Part shown: in pieces, positions 21,874 to 29,929 of the stretch | Numbering within the stretch: position 1 is the first letter of the stretch | How the letters are laid out: the number at the start of each line of letters is the position of its first letter | From: an uncultured Verrucomicrobiales bacterium | GTDB lineage: Bacteria > Verrucomicrobiota > Verrucomicrobiia > Verrucomicrobiales > Akkermansiaceae | DNA length: 37,541 nt | NCBI GenBank assembly: GCA_937885815.1 | Contig: CALABM010000144.1 | Span: 1 to 37,541, forward strand | Direction: 5' to 3' | The notes under the pieces: model-generated | What the model saw: the letters and a program-made list of their open reading frames with translations, nothing else | What the model was told of the DNA's origin: nothing | Databases searched by the model: none | Translations under genes and position numbers: made by a program

Positions 21874-21896
21874 TTCTGTTCAATCGGGAGTATAGT
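21868..21896 (+). promoter_or_regulatory. dxr promoter
   Basis: -35 TTGCAA (21868-21873), 17-bp spacer, -10 TATAGT (21891-21896). The start site is predicted near 21903, about 5 nt before the dxr ATG, giving a near-leaderless mRNA. Confidence 0.65.
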
Positions 21897-21907
21897 ATGG
21901 CCCGTAC

Positions 21908-23071
21908 ATGAAGCGAAAAAAGGTAGTCATTCTCGGTTCTACGGGTAGCATCGGCACTAGCGCGCTGAAGGTGGCGCGTGATATTCCGGAGCGCATGGAA
22001 GTAGTGGGGCTTGCCGCTCACAGTAGTGTGGAAACGCTTGCGGCTCAGGCTATAGAGTTCGGCGTGAAGGATGTCTGCATTTATGATTCCTCTCGCGCGG
22101 CAGAGTTGCAGCGCTTGCTGCCTGCCGGCACTCGTCTCTACACCGGTTTGGATGGGCTCTGCGAACTTGCTACGCTGGAAGGTGCTGATATGGTGCTGGT
22201 TTCCATCATCGGTACGGCTGGGTTAAAACCCACGCTGCAGGCTATTGAAGCCGGGAAGGATTTGGCTATTGCCTCCAAGGAGATTCTGGTGATGGCCGGT
22301 GAAGTAGTGATGAGCCGTGCTGCTGCTAAGGGAATCAATGTACTGCCTGTGGATAGCGAGCATAACGCCATTTTCCAGTGCCTTCAGGGGCACAAAGGGG
22401 GGGCTGAGCAGGTGAGCCGCCTCATCCTTACCGCGAGCGGTGGCCCCTTCCGTACAACGCCGAAGGAACAGCTCGCTTCCGTTACATTGGAGCAGGCTCT
22501 TAATCATCCTACTTGGAAAATGGGCCGTAAGATTACCATTGACTCCGCTACGCTTTTCAATAAGGGGCTGGAAATGATTGAGGCCCGCTGGCTGTTCGGC
22601 ATTCCCATGGAGCGGGTAGATGTTATTGTGCATCCGCAGAGTATCGTGCATTCTCTCGTGGAGTATCAGGATGGCTCTATCCTTGCTCAGCTGAGCAGCA
22701 GTGATATGTGTTTCCCCATTCAGTACGCGGTCACTTGGCCGGATAGAACGCTTAACAGCCTGAAGAAGCTCGACCTCGCTCAGATTGCGTCCCTGAAGTT
22801 TGAGGCTCCCCGCTGGGATGATTTCCCAGCGCTGAATCTGGCCCGTCAATCCGGGCTGGTAGGTGGCACCATGCCCGCTATGTTCAATGCTGCCAATGAG
22901 GTGGCTGTTCAGGCCTTCGTGGATGGTAAGCTGGGCTTCTCAGGCATCTGGGAGACGGTGGAGAAGGTGCTTTCCAATGCTTCCCCCCGTGATTATCAGG
23001 GGCAGCTTGAGATGATTTTGGAGGATGATGCTTGGGCCCGAGAGGAAGCTCTGCGTGTCATTTCCGCCTGA
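21908..23071 (+). CDS. dxr: 1-deoxy-D-xylulose 5-phosphate reductoisomerase
   Basis: NADPH-dependent conversion of DXP to MEP, the committed step of the non-mevalonate isoprenoid pathway, cytosolic. 387 residues, a normal length. Motifs are the dinucleotide-binding GSTGSIGTSAL (9-19), ASKEILVMAGE, the metal/substrate site DSEHNAIFQCL, the flexible loop SGGPFRT, and NHPTWKMGRKITIDSATLFNKGLE. All catalytic residues appear intact. The start at 21908 places the Rossmann strand normally; the next Met is too far in. Transcription is divergent from rnpB. It probably forms an operon with the downstream membrane protein (20 nt gap). Confidence 0.95.
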   Translation: MKRKKVVILGSTGSIGTSALKVARDIPERMEVVGLAAHSSVETLAAQAIEFGVKDVCIYDSSRAAELQRLLPAGTRLYTGLDGLCELATLEGADMVLVSIIGTAGLKPTLQAIEAGKDLAIASKEILVMAGEVVMSRAAAKGINVLPVDSEHNAIFQCLQGHKGGAEQVSRLILTASGGPFRTTPKEQLASVTLEQALNHPTWKMGRKITIDSATLFNKGLEMIEARWLFGIPMERVDVIVHPQSIVHSLVEYQDGSILAQLSSSDMCFPIQYAVTWPDRTLNSLKKLDLAQIASLKFEAPRWDDFPALNLARQSGLVGGTMPAMFNAANEVAVQAFVDGKLGFSGIWETVEKVLSNASPRDYQGQLEMILEDDAWAREEALRVISA

Positions 23072-23091
23072 ACTGCCACTCCGCTTGAGGG

Positions 23092-24237
23092 ATGTCTGAT
23101 AAAACGACTGCAAGCGCCCCGCGCATCCACTCAGTTGATGCCGTGAGAGCCGTGGCTCTTTTCGGCATTCTGATGGCCCATGCCCGTAACTTCTTCAATG
23201 TTCATCAGGACTTTGTGCCGGATGGCATGCTGGATGGCATACTGGGTTACCTGTATGTGAATTTGTTCTTGGAGCGTTTCTTTCTGATATTCTCCTTTTT
23301 GTTTGGGCTGAGTTTCTTCCTGCAGATGGACCGCGCCATGGCCAAGGGTCTGGACTTTCGCGGGCGTTTCTGCTGGCGCTTGACTCTGTTGGCGGGCTTT
23401 GCTCTTTTTCACAGCTGGTTCTATCTGGGGGATATTCTGCTTACCTTTGCTATCACCGGTTTTATCCCTGTGCTGCTTTGGCGCTGTCCCACGAAGGTAT
23501 TGGTGGGGCTGTGCGGAATATGCTTGCTGCAACCGCTGGCTCTTTATCATAATATCATCGGCACGCCTGATGCTCTCAGGCTGTGGTATGATGGTATCCG
23601 TGAGACTTATCAGCTGACATGGGCACCTCCGGCACAGACGGCCACATTCACGGAGATGGGTGTCTGGAATATCACGACAGGAATTTGGCACAGCCTGCTG
23701 TTTGTGTTGTACAGTTACCGCATCTGGGCGCTGGTGGGGATGTTCCTGCTGGGTATGATTGCCGGGCGGCTTCGCGTGTTTGAGGGGAAGGTGAGCTGTA
23801 CCCGCCTGATGATATATGCCGGCGGCGCTTGGCTGTTGGTAAAGATTCTTGCCGGCTGCATGGCAGATGTGAAATATTGGGGCATTATTGAGCCCTCTCT
23901 CTTTGTGCTGTGGTTTGTTCCGCTGCTGGCACAGCTGCTGGACCGCCCCGGTGCGCAGTGGATTTCCGCTCCTCTTGGTAAACTGGGGCGCTGTACGTTG
24001 ACCTGTTACATTACCCAGAATATTATCATGGTGTGGTTGCTCTGTGGCTACGGCGCCGGGTTGAGTCGCACATTCAGCGTGACCGGTATTCTCGCGGCCG
24101 CGTTTGTGCTCTATCTTCTTCAGCTGCTTGCTTGTAACATTTGGCTGCGTTTCTTCCGCTATGGCCCGTTTGAAGGATTGTGGCGTTATCTTACCCGCTT
24201 GGGAATGAAGAAACCGGCTCCGAAAGAAGTCAAATAA
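23092..24237 (+). CDS. DUF418/YeiB-like multi-pass membrane protein
   Basis: 381 residues with about 9-10 hydrophobic helices. The N-terminus has the family-like signature RIHSVDAVRAVALFGILMAH. It is followed by the re-entrant FFLIFSFLFGLSFFLQM motif and a later CTLTCYITQNIIMVWLL segment, as in DUF418/YeiB and related acyltransferase-like proteins. These are inner-membrane proteins of unknown transport or acyl-transfer function. It follows dxr by 20 nt and is probably cotranscribed. No isoprenoid-related motif is visible. Confidence 0.75.
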   Translation: MSDKTTASAPRIHSVDAVRAVALFGILMAHARNFFNVHQDFVPDGMLDGILGYLYVNLFLERFFLIFSFLFGLSFFLQMDRAMAKGLDFRGRFCWRLTLLAGFALFHSWFYLGDILLTFAITGFIPVLLWRCPTKVLVGLCGICLLQPLALYHNIIGTPDALRLWYDGIRETYQLTWAPPAQTATFTEMGVWNITTGIWHSLLFVLYSYRIWALVGMFLLGMIAGRLRVFEGKVSCTRLMIYAGGAWLLVKILAGCMADVKYWGIIEPSLFVLWFVPLLAQLLDRPGAQWISAPLGKLGRCTLTCYITQNIIMVWLLCGYGAGLSRTFSVTGILAAAFVLYLLQLLACNIWLRFFRYGPFEGLWRYLTRLGMKKPAPKEVK

Positions 24238-24264
24238 TTAGGAAAACGGTGCCGCAAAATATGC

Positions 24265-24293
24265 TTGCGCATGTGGTTGCTCATATATATAAT
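24265..24293 (+). promoter_or_regulatory. Promoter of the Sel1-repeat gene (leaderless)
   Basis: -35 TTGCGC (24265-24270), 17-bp spacer, perfect -10 TATAAT (24288-24293). Seven bases separate the -10 from the ATG at 24301, so transcription should begin at or beside the start codon. Confidence 0.7.
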
Positions 24294-24300
24294 GAACACC

Positions 24301-25668
24301 ATGAAGCGTTTGTTTATTCTTTCTGTGGCGTTTGCCTGCTCTCTGGGAGGTGTTAGCCTTGCCGCTGCACAGTCTGCAGCTCCTGCGGCTGCTCAGAGCA
24401 CCGAGGCTCGTCTGGCTACTGTTCTGCAGACGATGGTGCGGAATAACAGTGATGATTTTTATGATGCTGCGGCTCTGGTGTATGACGCCTCCGGCAATAT
24501 GCTGAGCTTTGTGACCATGATGACCGCTGCCGCTGAGCAGGGGAATCCTGCCGCACAGCTTTGGCTGTCCCGGTATCTGCGAATGACTGCCGCTACTGAG
24601 CCTGCCGGGATGAGCCGAGCCAGAACCCTGCTGGAGCAGGCCGCAGGTAAGAAATATGTGCCCGCTATGGTGGAGTATGCCGGTCTGGTGTATGAGCAGG
24701 CTTCCTCTGAGCAGGAAGCTCGCCCGGGTCGCCAAGTGCTCATGGATGCCTGCCGTGCTGGTAGTGCCAAGGCTCGCGCTTTGTATTTGATGGTGTCCGG
24801 CCGCATGCAGAATGCCAGTCTGACTGCTCCGGAGGTGGCTTCTGAGCTCCGCCGCAAGAATTTCTATCTGGAAGAGATGATTGCTTCTGCTCAGCAGGAG
24901 CCTTCATCTTTTGTTATGTGGATGGAGCGTGCTTCTGAGCACGGTAGTTCTTTTGCTCCCTACGCGCTCTGCCGCTATGTGGCGGCTGATAAGGTGGATG
25001 CTTGCCTGAAGCTGGCAGCAGAACGTCACTTGCCCGCCGCCTTGGGGCACATGGGAACCGGAATTGTGCGCACGGAAGCCGCCCGAATGGAGCAGTATGA
25101 TGCTCAGAAAGCTGCTGAGGGTCTGCGTATGCTTCACATAGCAGCCATGCTTTGTGAGCCGGCTGCTGTTTCCTCCCTTGCTTCGTTCCTTGCGGAAGGG
25201 TATGGTGCCACCATGGATAAGGAGCTGGTGCACGGCTTGTTCCTTCTGGCGCATCGTTGCGGTGATCCGAATGGTACTGCCGGCTTGGGCTATTGCATGG
25301 TGCTGGGTGCCGGTTGTTCCCGGGATGTGCCTAAGGGGTTGGAATATCTGGCCGCAGCTCGCACCAAGGGCTCACAGTGGGTGAATCAAGCTCTGGCCAG
25401 TATTTATTATAATGGCGATGGTGTGCCGGCTGATTTGAATAAAGCTATTAATGCACTGACTGAGGATTATGCCAATGGTTCTCGCCATGCTTATGTGGTG
25501 ATGGCTGCCATTACTGCTATGGGGAATTCCTCAGCTGCCGGTGATGAACGCCGTGCACGCTTGTTCTTGGATATGGCTATTTCCGATGGCAATCTCCAGG
25601 CTGAGGCCTTCTATGATTTCATTGTTCAGCGTGGTAAATGGCGTTTTCTTGAAGAATTGGCTGAGTAA
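24301..25668 (+). CDS. Secreted Sel1-like (SLR/TPR) repeat protein
   Basis: 455 residues. The signal peptide covers about 1-24 (MKRLFILSVAFACSLGGVSLAAAQS). The rest is alpha-helical with Sel1-like units: AEQGNPAAQLWLSRYLRM, AAGKKYVPAMVEYAGLVYEQ, CRAGSAKARALYLMVSG, HRCGDPNGTAGLGYCMVLG and a later NQALASIYYNGDGVPADLNKAI. Such solenoids mediate protein-protein contacts in the envelope. Upstream in-frame ATGs at 24265 and 24292 overlap the -35 and -10 boxes. The ATG at 24301 is therefore preferred, and it also gives the best signal peptide. The gene is monocistronic, closed by a strong terminator. Confidence 0.85.
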   Translation: MKRLFILSVAFACSLGGVSLAAAQSAAPAAAQSTEARLATVLQTMVRNNSDDFYDAAALVYDASGNMLSFVTMMTAAAEQGNPAAQLWLSRYLRMTAATEPAGMSRARTLLEQAAGKKYVPAMVEYAGLVYEQASSEQEARPGRQVLMDACRAGSAKARALYLMVSGRMQNASLTAPEVASELRRKNFYLEEMIASAQQEPSSFVMWMERASEHGSSFAPYALCRYVAADKVDACLKLAAERHLPAALGHMGTGIVRTEAARMEQYDAQKAAEGLRMLHIAAMLCEPAAVSSLASFLAEGYGATMDKELVHGLFLLAHRCGDPNGTAGLGYCMVLGAGCSRDVPKGLEYLAAARTKGSQWVNQALASIYYNGDGVPADLNKAINALTEDYANGSRHAYVVMAAITAMGNSSAAGDERRARLFLDMAISDGNLQAEAFYDFIVQRGKWRFLEELAE

Positions 25669-25698
25669 GCGCTGAAAAAGAGTATCAAAATGACTGTC

Positions 25699-25725
25699 CG
25701 GGGAGCTTTTGCTCCCCGTTTTTTT
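25699..25725 (+). terminator. Intrinsic terminator after the Sel1-repeat gene
   Basis: Perfect 8-bp stem CGGGGAGC / GCTCCCCG with a TTTT loop, followed by seven T. It lies 31 nt past the stop codon. Confidence 0.92.
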
Positions 25726-25766
25726 CAGAGAGTTTCTTAAAGCACTAAAAAAATACGGGATTTTCT

Positions 25767-25816
25767 GTCACTTACGTCACTTTATGCTGGAAAGCTCAGG
25801 TGCAACGTGGTAGAGT
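25767..25816 (+). promoter_or_regulatory. Putative promoter region of the PilT-like pair
   Basis: A weak promoter, TGGAAA (25788-25793), 17 bp, TAGAGT (25811-25816), ends 12 nt before the ATG. Just upstream is a direct repeat GTCACTT-AC-GTCACTT (25767-25782), a possible regulator site. The match to consensus is modest. Confidence 0.35.
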
Positions 25817-25828
25817 AGGAACGATAAC

Positions 25829-27232
25829 ATGAGTGAAACATACATTTTCGATAACATAAACCAGTATCTGGAAGTAGCCCGGACTGAATACAGCCCCGCT
25901 CTGTATCTTGGTGTGGGCCTTCAGCCGTACTGGATGAAAGCCGGTGCCTATGAACCTATGGCAGATGACGCTCCCGCTCTGAGTGAGGAGGAAACCGTCT
26001 CTATCATGAACAGCTGCTCCACAGAAGAACAGCGTGCTATTCTGGAGACAGAGGGTGTCGTGGATTTCATCGCGGACTCTGCCTATGGTAAGTATCACGC
26101 TTATATTTACAAGCAGGAGGTAGGTTACCTTATTATTATTCTCATGCTGAATGTGGACAGCTTCCTTAAGCTGGGGCTTGATGCTAAGTGTTCTGACTTG
26201 CACCTGCCTGCATCCTGTCCTCCCAGCTGGCGCCGCTTCGGTAATCTTCAGCCCATGTGGGAAGGGGCTCCCAACCTCACGCGTGAGGATGCTGAGGCCC
26301 TCGTGGACAGCTTCCTGACGGCGAAGGAATGGGACCGCTTGAAGGAAAAGGGTGATGTGGACTTCGCCTATCAGAATCCCTTGGGCCGTTACCGTGCCTC
26401 CGTGGTGGATCAGCGCCTCGGTTACTCTATCTGCTTCCGTATTATTAACAGCAAGCTGCTCACCATGCAGGATATCAACCTGCCGGAAGAGTATGTGGTG
26501 CCGCTTACCCGCTTCACTAACGGCCTCATTCTCGTGACAGGTGCCGTGGGTTCCGGTAAGTCTACCACGCTGGCATCCATTATTGACTTCATCAACAAGG
26601 ATCGCCACGATCATATCATTACGCTGGAGGATCCTATTGAGGCTATTTTCGAGCCCATTGGCTGTCAGGTGAACCAGCGAGAGGTGCACAAGCATACGGA
26701 ATCTTTCGGCCGTGCTCTGCGTGGCGCACTTCGTCAGGACCCGGATGTTATCATGGTGGGTGAAATGCGTAACCTTGAGACCATCTCTCTGGCTCTGTCC
26801 GCAGCTGAAACCGGTCACCTTGTGCTGGGTACGCTGCATACCGGTTCCGCTGCTCGTACGATTGACCGCGTGCTGGACGCCTTCCCGGTGGATGAGCGTG
26901 AGCACATCCGAATCATGGTGTCTGAGTCTCTCCGTGGTGTTATCTCCCAGCAGCTGGTGCCCAAGAAGGACGGCTCCGGCCGCGTGATGGCTCTGGAAAT
27001 GCTCGTGAATACATCCGCTATTGCCAACTGTATTCGTGAAGGTAAGACCTTCATGATTCCCGGCCTTATCCAGACCGGTAAGGCTCAGGGCATGCGCCTC
27101 ATGGATGACTCCCTGCAGGAGCTTTACCTCAAGGGTATCATCAGTGCCGAGGAATGCACCACGCGCGCTACGGATAAGACGATGATGGACAAGTTCCTCA
27201 AGGATCACCCCGAGCCCCCCGCAGCACAGTAA
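25829..27232 (+). CDS. PilT-like secretion/twitching ATPase with extra N-terminal domain
   Basis: Cytosolic hexameric ATPase of the PilT/VirB11 family, 467 residues against about 350-370 for PilT. Residues about 106-206 are the usual PilT N-domain (KCSDLHLPASCPPSWRRFG...DVDFAYQNPLGRYRASVV). Walker A is GAVGSGKS (238-245), the Asp box region LEDPIE (266-271) and Walker B DPDVIMVGEMRN (304-315). His-box sequence TGHLVLGTLHT follows. Residues about 19-104 repeat the N-domain pattern in degenerate form (GLQPYWMKAGAYEPM...VVDFIADSAYGKYHAYIYKQEVGYLI), suggesting a duplication. It is followed after 24 nt by a standard PilT, so it may be a PilU-like partner for type IV pilus retraction. No pilin genes are in the window. 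Confidence 0.88.
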   Translation: MSETYIFDNINQYLEVARTEYSPALYLGVGLQPYWMKAGAYEPMADDAPALSEEETVSIMNSCSTEEQRAILETEGVVDFIADSAYGKYHAYIYKQEVGYLIIILMLNVDSFLKLGLDAKCSDLHLPASCPPSWRRFGNLQPMWEGAPNLTREDAEALVDSFLTAKEWDRLKEKGDVDFAYQNPLGRYRASVVDQRLGYSICFRIINSKLLTMQDINLPEEYVVPLTRFTNGLILVTGAVGSGKSTTLASIIDFINKDRHDHIITLEDPIEAIFEPIGCQVNQREVHKHTESFGRALRGALRQDPDVIMVGEMRNLETISLALSAAETGHLVLGTLHTGSAARTIDRVLDAFPVDEREHIRIMVSESLRGVISQQLVPKKDGSGRVMALEMLVNTSAIANCIREGKTFMIPGLIQTGKAQGMRLMDDSLQELYLKGIISAEECTTRATDKTMMDKFLKDHPEPPAAQ

Positions 27233-27256
27233 ACCACCAGCCCCCTTATACACGAC

Positions 27257-28351
27257 ATGAAAAATCGCATTGATACATACTTTACCGCTCTTGTCGAGAA
27301 CGGTGGTTCAGACTTGCACCTTTCTGAAGGTCAGCCGCCGAAAATGCGCGTGCACGGCGACATCGTGCCCATTGAGGAAAAGATTCTTACGCACGAGGAC
27401 ATGATTGAGCTCATGGAGCCCATTTGCCCGCCCAGACTCTGGAAGGAGTACACCGAGGGCGGTGATGCGGACTTCGCTTATGAGATGGATGCCACTTCAC
27501 GTTTCCGTTGTAACTTCCTGAAGCAGCAGAGAGGTTATGGCTGTGTGTTCCGTCTCATTCCCACTAAGATTCTCACCATGGAGCAGCTGAATGTGCCTGA
27601 GCAGATTAAGCGCTTCGGCGAGATGCGCTCCGGCCTTGTGCTGGTGACGGGGCCCACCGGTTCCGGTAAATCCACCACGCTGGCCGCTCTCATTGACTAC
27701 ATCAACACGAACTTCGCTCGCCACATTATCACGGTGGAGGAACCCATTGAGTTCGTGCACCCCTCCAAGAAGAGTATCATTACTCAGCGTGAGGTGCCGG
27801 TGAACTGTCCCACCTTCGCTGATGGTCTGCGTGCATCACTTCGTGAGGACGCTGACATTGTGCTTGTGGGTGAGATGCGAGACCTTGAAACCATCTCTCT
27901 GGCACTTACTGCTGCTGAGACGGGTCTTCTGGTGTTCGGTACTCTGCACACGAATAACGCTCGTAAGACTATTGACCGTATTATTGACGTGTTCCCGGCG
28001 GAGCAGCAGGCACAGGCTCGCACCATGCTTGCCGGTTCCCTCCGCGGTGTAGTGGCTCAGCTGCTCATGAAGCGCTGTGACAAGCCCGGCCGTGTGGCTG
28101 TGAACGAGATTCTCTTCGCCACGCCCGCCGTGGGTGCTATTATTCGTGAAGGTGCCACCCAGAAACTTGCAGACGTGATTACCGGCGGCAAGCAGCTGGG
28201 CATGCAGTTCATGGATGACGCTATCTGGCAGAAACTCCAGCAGGGCCTCGTCACCCCGGAAGAAGCTTACATGAAGGCTATTGATAAGGCTAGGTTCAAG
28301 AACTTCCTGCCGCCGGATAAGGCTTCCTTGGCAAATGCCGGTGGTGCATAA
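27257..28351 (+). CDS. pilT: PilT-type twitching motility ATPase
   Basis: Standard-length PilT homologue, 364 residues, powering type IV pilus retraction. The N-domain (1-100) opens with SDLHLSEGQPPKMRVHGDI. Walker A is GPTGSGKS (132-139), the Asp box VEEPIEF, Walker B EDADIVLVGEMRDLETI and the His box TGLLVFGTLHTNNA. The C-terminal retraction-type motif appears as GAIIREGATQKLADVI, close to the AIRNLIRE region needed for retraction. All catalytic motifs are intact. It is in an operon with the preceding PilT-like gene and is separated from coaD by a hairpin. Confidence 0.9.
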   Translation: MKNRIDTYFTALVENGGSDLHLSEGQPPKMRVHGDIVPIEEKILTHEDMIELMEPICPPRLWKEYTEGGDADFAYEMDATSRFRCNFLKQQRGYGCVFRLIPTKILTMEQLNVPEQIKRFGEMRSGLVLVTGPTGSGKSTTLAALIDYINTNFARHIITVEEPIEFVHPSKKSIITQREVPVNCPTFADGLRASLREDADIVLVGEMRDLETISLALTAAETGLLVFGTLHTNNARKTIDRIIDVFPAEQQAQARTMLAGSLRGVVAQLLMKRCDKPGRVAVNEILFATPAVGAIIREGATQKLADVITGGKQLGMQFMDDAIWQKLQQGLVTPEEAYMKAIDKARFKNFLPPDKASLANAGGA

Positions 28352-28371
28352 AGAACTAATCACCTCTTTGG

Positions 28372-28395
28372 CGCAGCGGGCTAGTTCCCGCTGCG
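28372..28395 (+). terminator. Hairpin after pilT
   Basis: Perfect 9-bp stem CGCAGCGGG / CCCGCTGCG with a 6-nt loop, 20 nt after the stop. It is followed by TCACATTTTATT, a weak T-tract. It probably ends the PilT operon. Confidence 0.7.
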
Positions 28396-28416
28396 TCACA
28401 TTTTATTCATTGTGAT

Positions 28417-28914
28417 ATGATGAGTCGTACTGCCATTTATGCCGGAAGCTTTGATCCTCCCACCAACGGGCATCTGTGGATGATATCCCGTGGCGCCGAG
28501 ATGTTTGATGTGCTTATAGTTGTGCTGGCTGTTAATCCGGATAAGGCCGGTTTTCTTTCCATTGAGGAACGCCAGCGTTTGCTGAGCAGTATGGTTACCG
28601 GGCTGCCCGGAAATGTCAGGGTGGAAGTGGTGAAGCAGGGCTTTTTGGTAGATTTTGCCTCACGCGTGGGTGCCTCTTACCTGTTGCGAGGGATTCGGAA
28701 TACCATAGATTTTGAATATGAGAAGGCTATGGCTCGTATGAATGCCCGCATGCAGCCGGATATTCAGAGCGTCTTTCTTATGCCTCCCTCTGAGTTGGAG
28801 GAAATCAGCTCTTCCATGGTGCGTGGATTCGTCGGCTTGCCCGGGGGAGAGCGCTGGGTTCAGGCATGTGTGCCGCCCTGTGTGGCTGGGGTGATTTGTA
28901 AGCACCGCTGCTGA
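28417..28914 (+). CDS. coaD: Phosphopantetheine adenylyltransferase
   Basis: Transfers AMP to 4'-phosphopantetheine, the penultimate step of coenzyme A synthesis. 165 residues, a normal length. Motifs are YAGSFDPPTNGHLWM (the T/HxGH nucleotide site, here TNGH), the central YLLRGIRNTIDFEYEKAMARMN and the C-terminal ISSSMVRGF. All are typical of CoaD. Two adjacent ATG codons (28417 and 28420) make the exact start ambiguous by one residue. No Shine-Dalgarno sequence is visible. It is monocistronic with a strong hairpin behind it. Confidence 0.95.
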   Translation: MMSRTAIYAGSFDPPTNGHLWMISRGAEMFDVLIVVLAVNPDKAGFLSIEERQRLLSSMVTGLPGNVRVEVVKQGFLVDFASRVGASYLLRGIRNTIDFEYEKAMARMNARMQPDIQSVFLMPPSELEEISSSMVRGFVGLPGGERWVQACVPPCVAGVICKHRC

Positions 28915-28941
28915 GAGTGTTATATTGATGTAGATTCTTGG

Positions 28942-28974
28942 GCCTCATCATTTCCGGAGTGGAAATGATGAGGC
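28942..28974 (+). terminator. Strong hairpin after coaD
   Basis: Perfect 14-bp stem GCCTCATCATTTCC / GGAAATGATGAGGC with a 5-nt loop. Little T-richness follows on either side. It probably marks the coaD transcript end. Confidence 0.6.
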
Positions 28975-29035
28975 TCTGTCATATATTTGCACGCGATTTG
29001 AATTTGACTGTTTGTTTTAATGACGCGGTGAATTC

Positions 29036-29064
29036 TTGTAAAAGGTATTAAATTGTTATATTAT
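29036..29064 (+). promoter_or_regulatory. Promoter of the frameshifted membrane-protein gene
   Basis: -35 TTGTAA (29036-29041), 17-bp spacer, -10 TATTAT (29059-29064). Seven bases then lead directly to a GTG start codon at 29072, so the mRNA is predicted to be leaderless. Confidence 0.6.
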
Positions 29065-29071
29065 CAAATCC

Positions 29072-29922
29072 GTGACTTCTGCTCCCAACAAAGCCCTGCG
29101 TCCGTATTGGCAATTAGCATCCCTCTGGGGTGTGGATGCTGCTTTGGCTGCTGTGTGTTGGAGTATATTCCTTGGGGTAGCTTTTCAGGTGCCTATTTTG
29201 ACACCTTGTCCTGTGGTTGGAGTGCCCATCAAATCGTCCAATTCTATTGATGGCTGGGCGTGTTTTCTGCGGTGTGGCTTGTGCTGCTGGGTGTTCGGCT
29301 CTTCAAGGCCATAGCCGGGGGCGATATTCGGAATGCTGATTATTATCGCAGTCATCTTGCCTCGATGGTTGTTATCATACTTGCCGTAATCCTTGCAATC
29401 ACGTGGATTCTGCTTTGCGTGGCAGGTCAATTGATTCTGGATTTTGCAAGTATTCCTTTTCTGATATTGCTGCTGGCATTTGTGCCCTTATTGAGCAGGT
29501 CTCCTCAGTACAGGACCATCTGTTTATCTGCTGCTTTGGTGTTTACGCTTGCGGTACCATCTCACTACTTCGCCTTTTTTGCATCACCGCTGCAGATGCT
29601 GCTGAATGCACCGCTCTGGTTATTGGTAATCGTGTTTTTTATGTTTTCTTCGATGCGGCGTCAGGATTGTGAGTCAGCTGAGCGTAGTACAGTGGTGTAC
29701 TCAGTCAGCCTGATAGTGTTTTTCCTGTACTGCATATGGTACTTGGCTGAGAGCCCAGAGTATCTACATAGTATTTACTTGGCTATAGCCGTATCCATTG
29801 TGTGTTTGCATATTCTTGGGCGTCTGAGGAAATACATGAGTGAGGAGGCTTGGTATGCCATAGGCTGGCCTATGATGACCTTACCGCCTCTGATGGGCAT
29901 TTTTGCTTTTGCTCCGAATTAA
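29072..29922 (+). pseudogene. Multi-pass membrane protein gene with single-base frameshift
   Basis: Two frames join into one protein of about 283 residues. The first, from the GTG at 29072, reads TSAPNKALRPYWQLASLWGVDAALA and continues to DGWACF at about 29266. The second, one base out of phase, continues as SAVWLVLLGVRLFKAIAGGDIRN and runs to 29922. Adding one T to the TTTT run at 29263-29266 restores a continuous reading. Seven to eight TM helices are predicted overall. The opening (RPYWQLASLWGVDAALAAVCW, then VWLV and a YYRSH stretch) loosely resembles UbiA-like membrane proteins, but the Asp-rich prenyltransferase motifs are absent, so it is not menA. Either a real frameshift, a sequencing error or recoding is possible; the intact promoter suggests it is still expressed. 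Confidence 0.6.
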
Positions 29923-29929
29923 CGGAGTT

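Noticed and set aside
25796..27253. 485-residue minus-strand open frame
   Set aside because: It lies entirely opposite the PilT-like gene, whose Walker motifs are clear. The translation is His/Thr-rich without domains, typical of an antisense shadow.
29072..29922. Possible menA (UbiA prenyltransferase) next to menDBC
   Set aside because: The Asp-rich substrate motifs required for prenyltransferases are missing in both halves. The gene is convergent with the men operon, not part of it.
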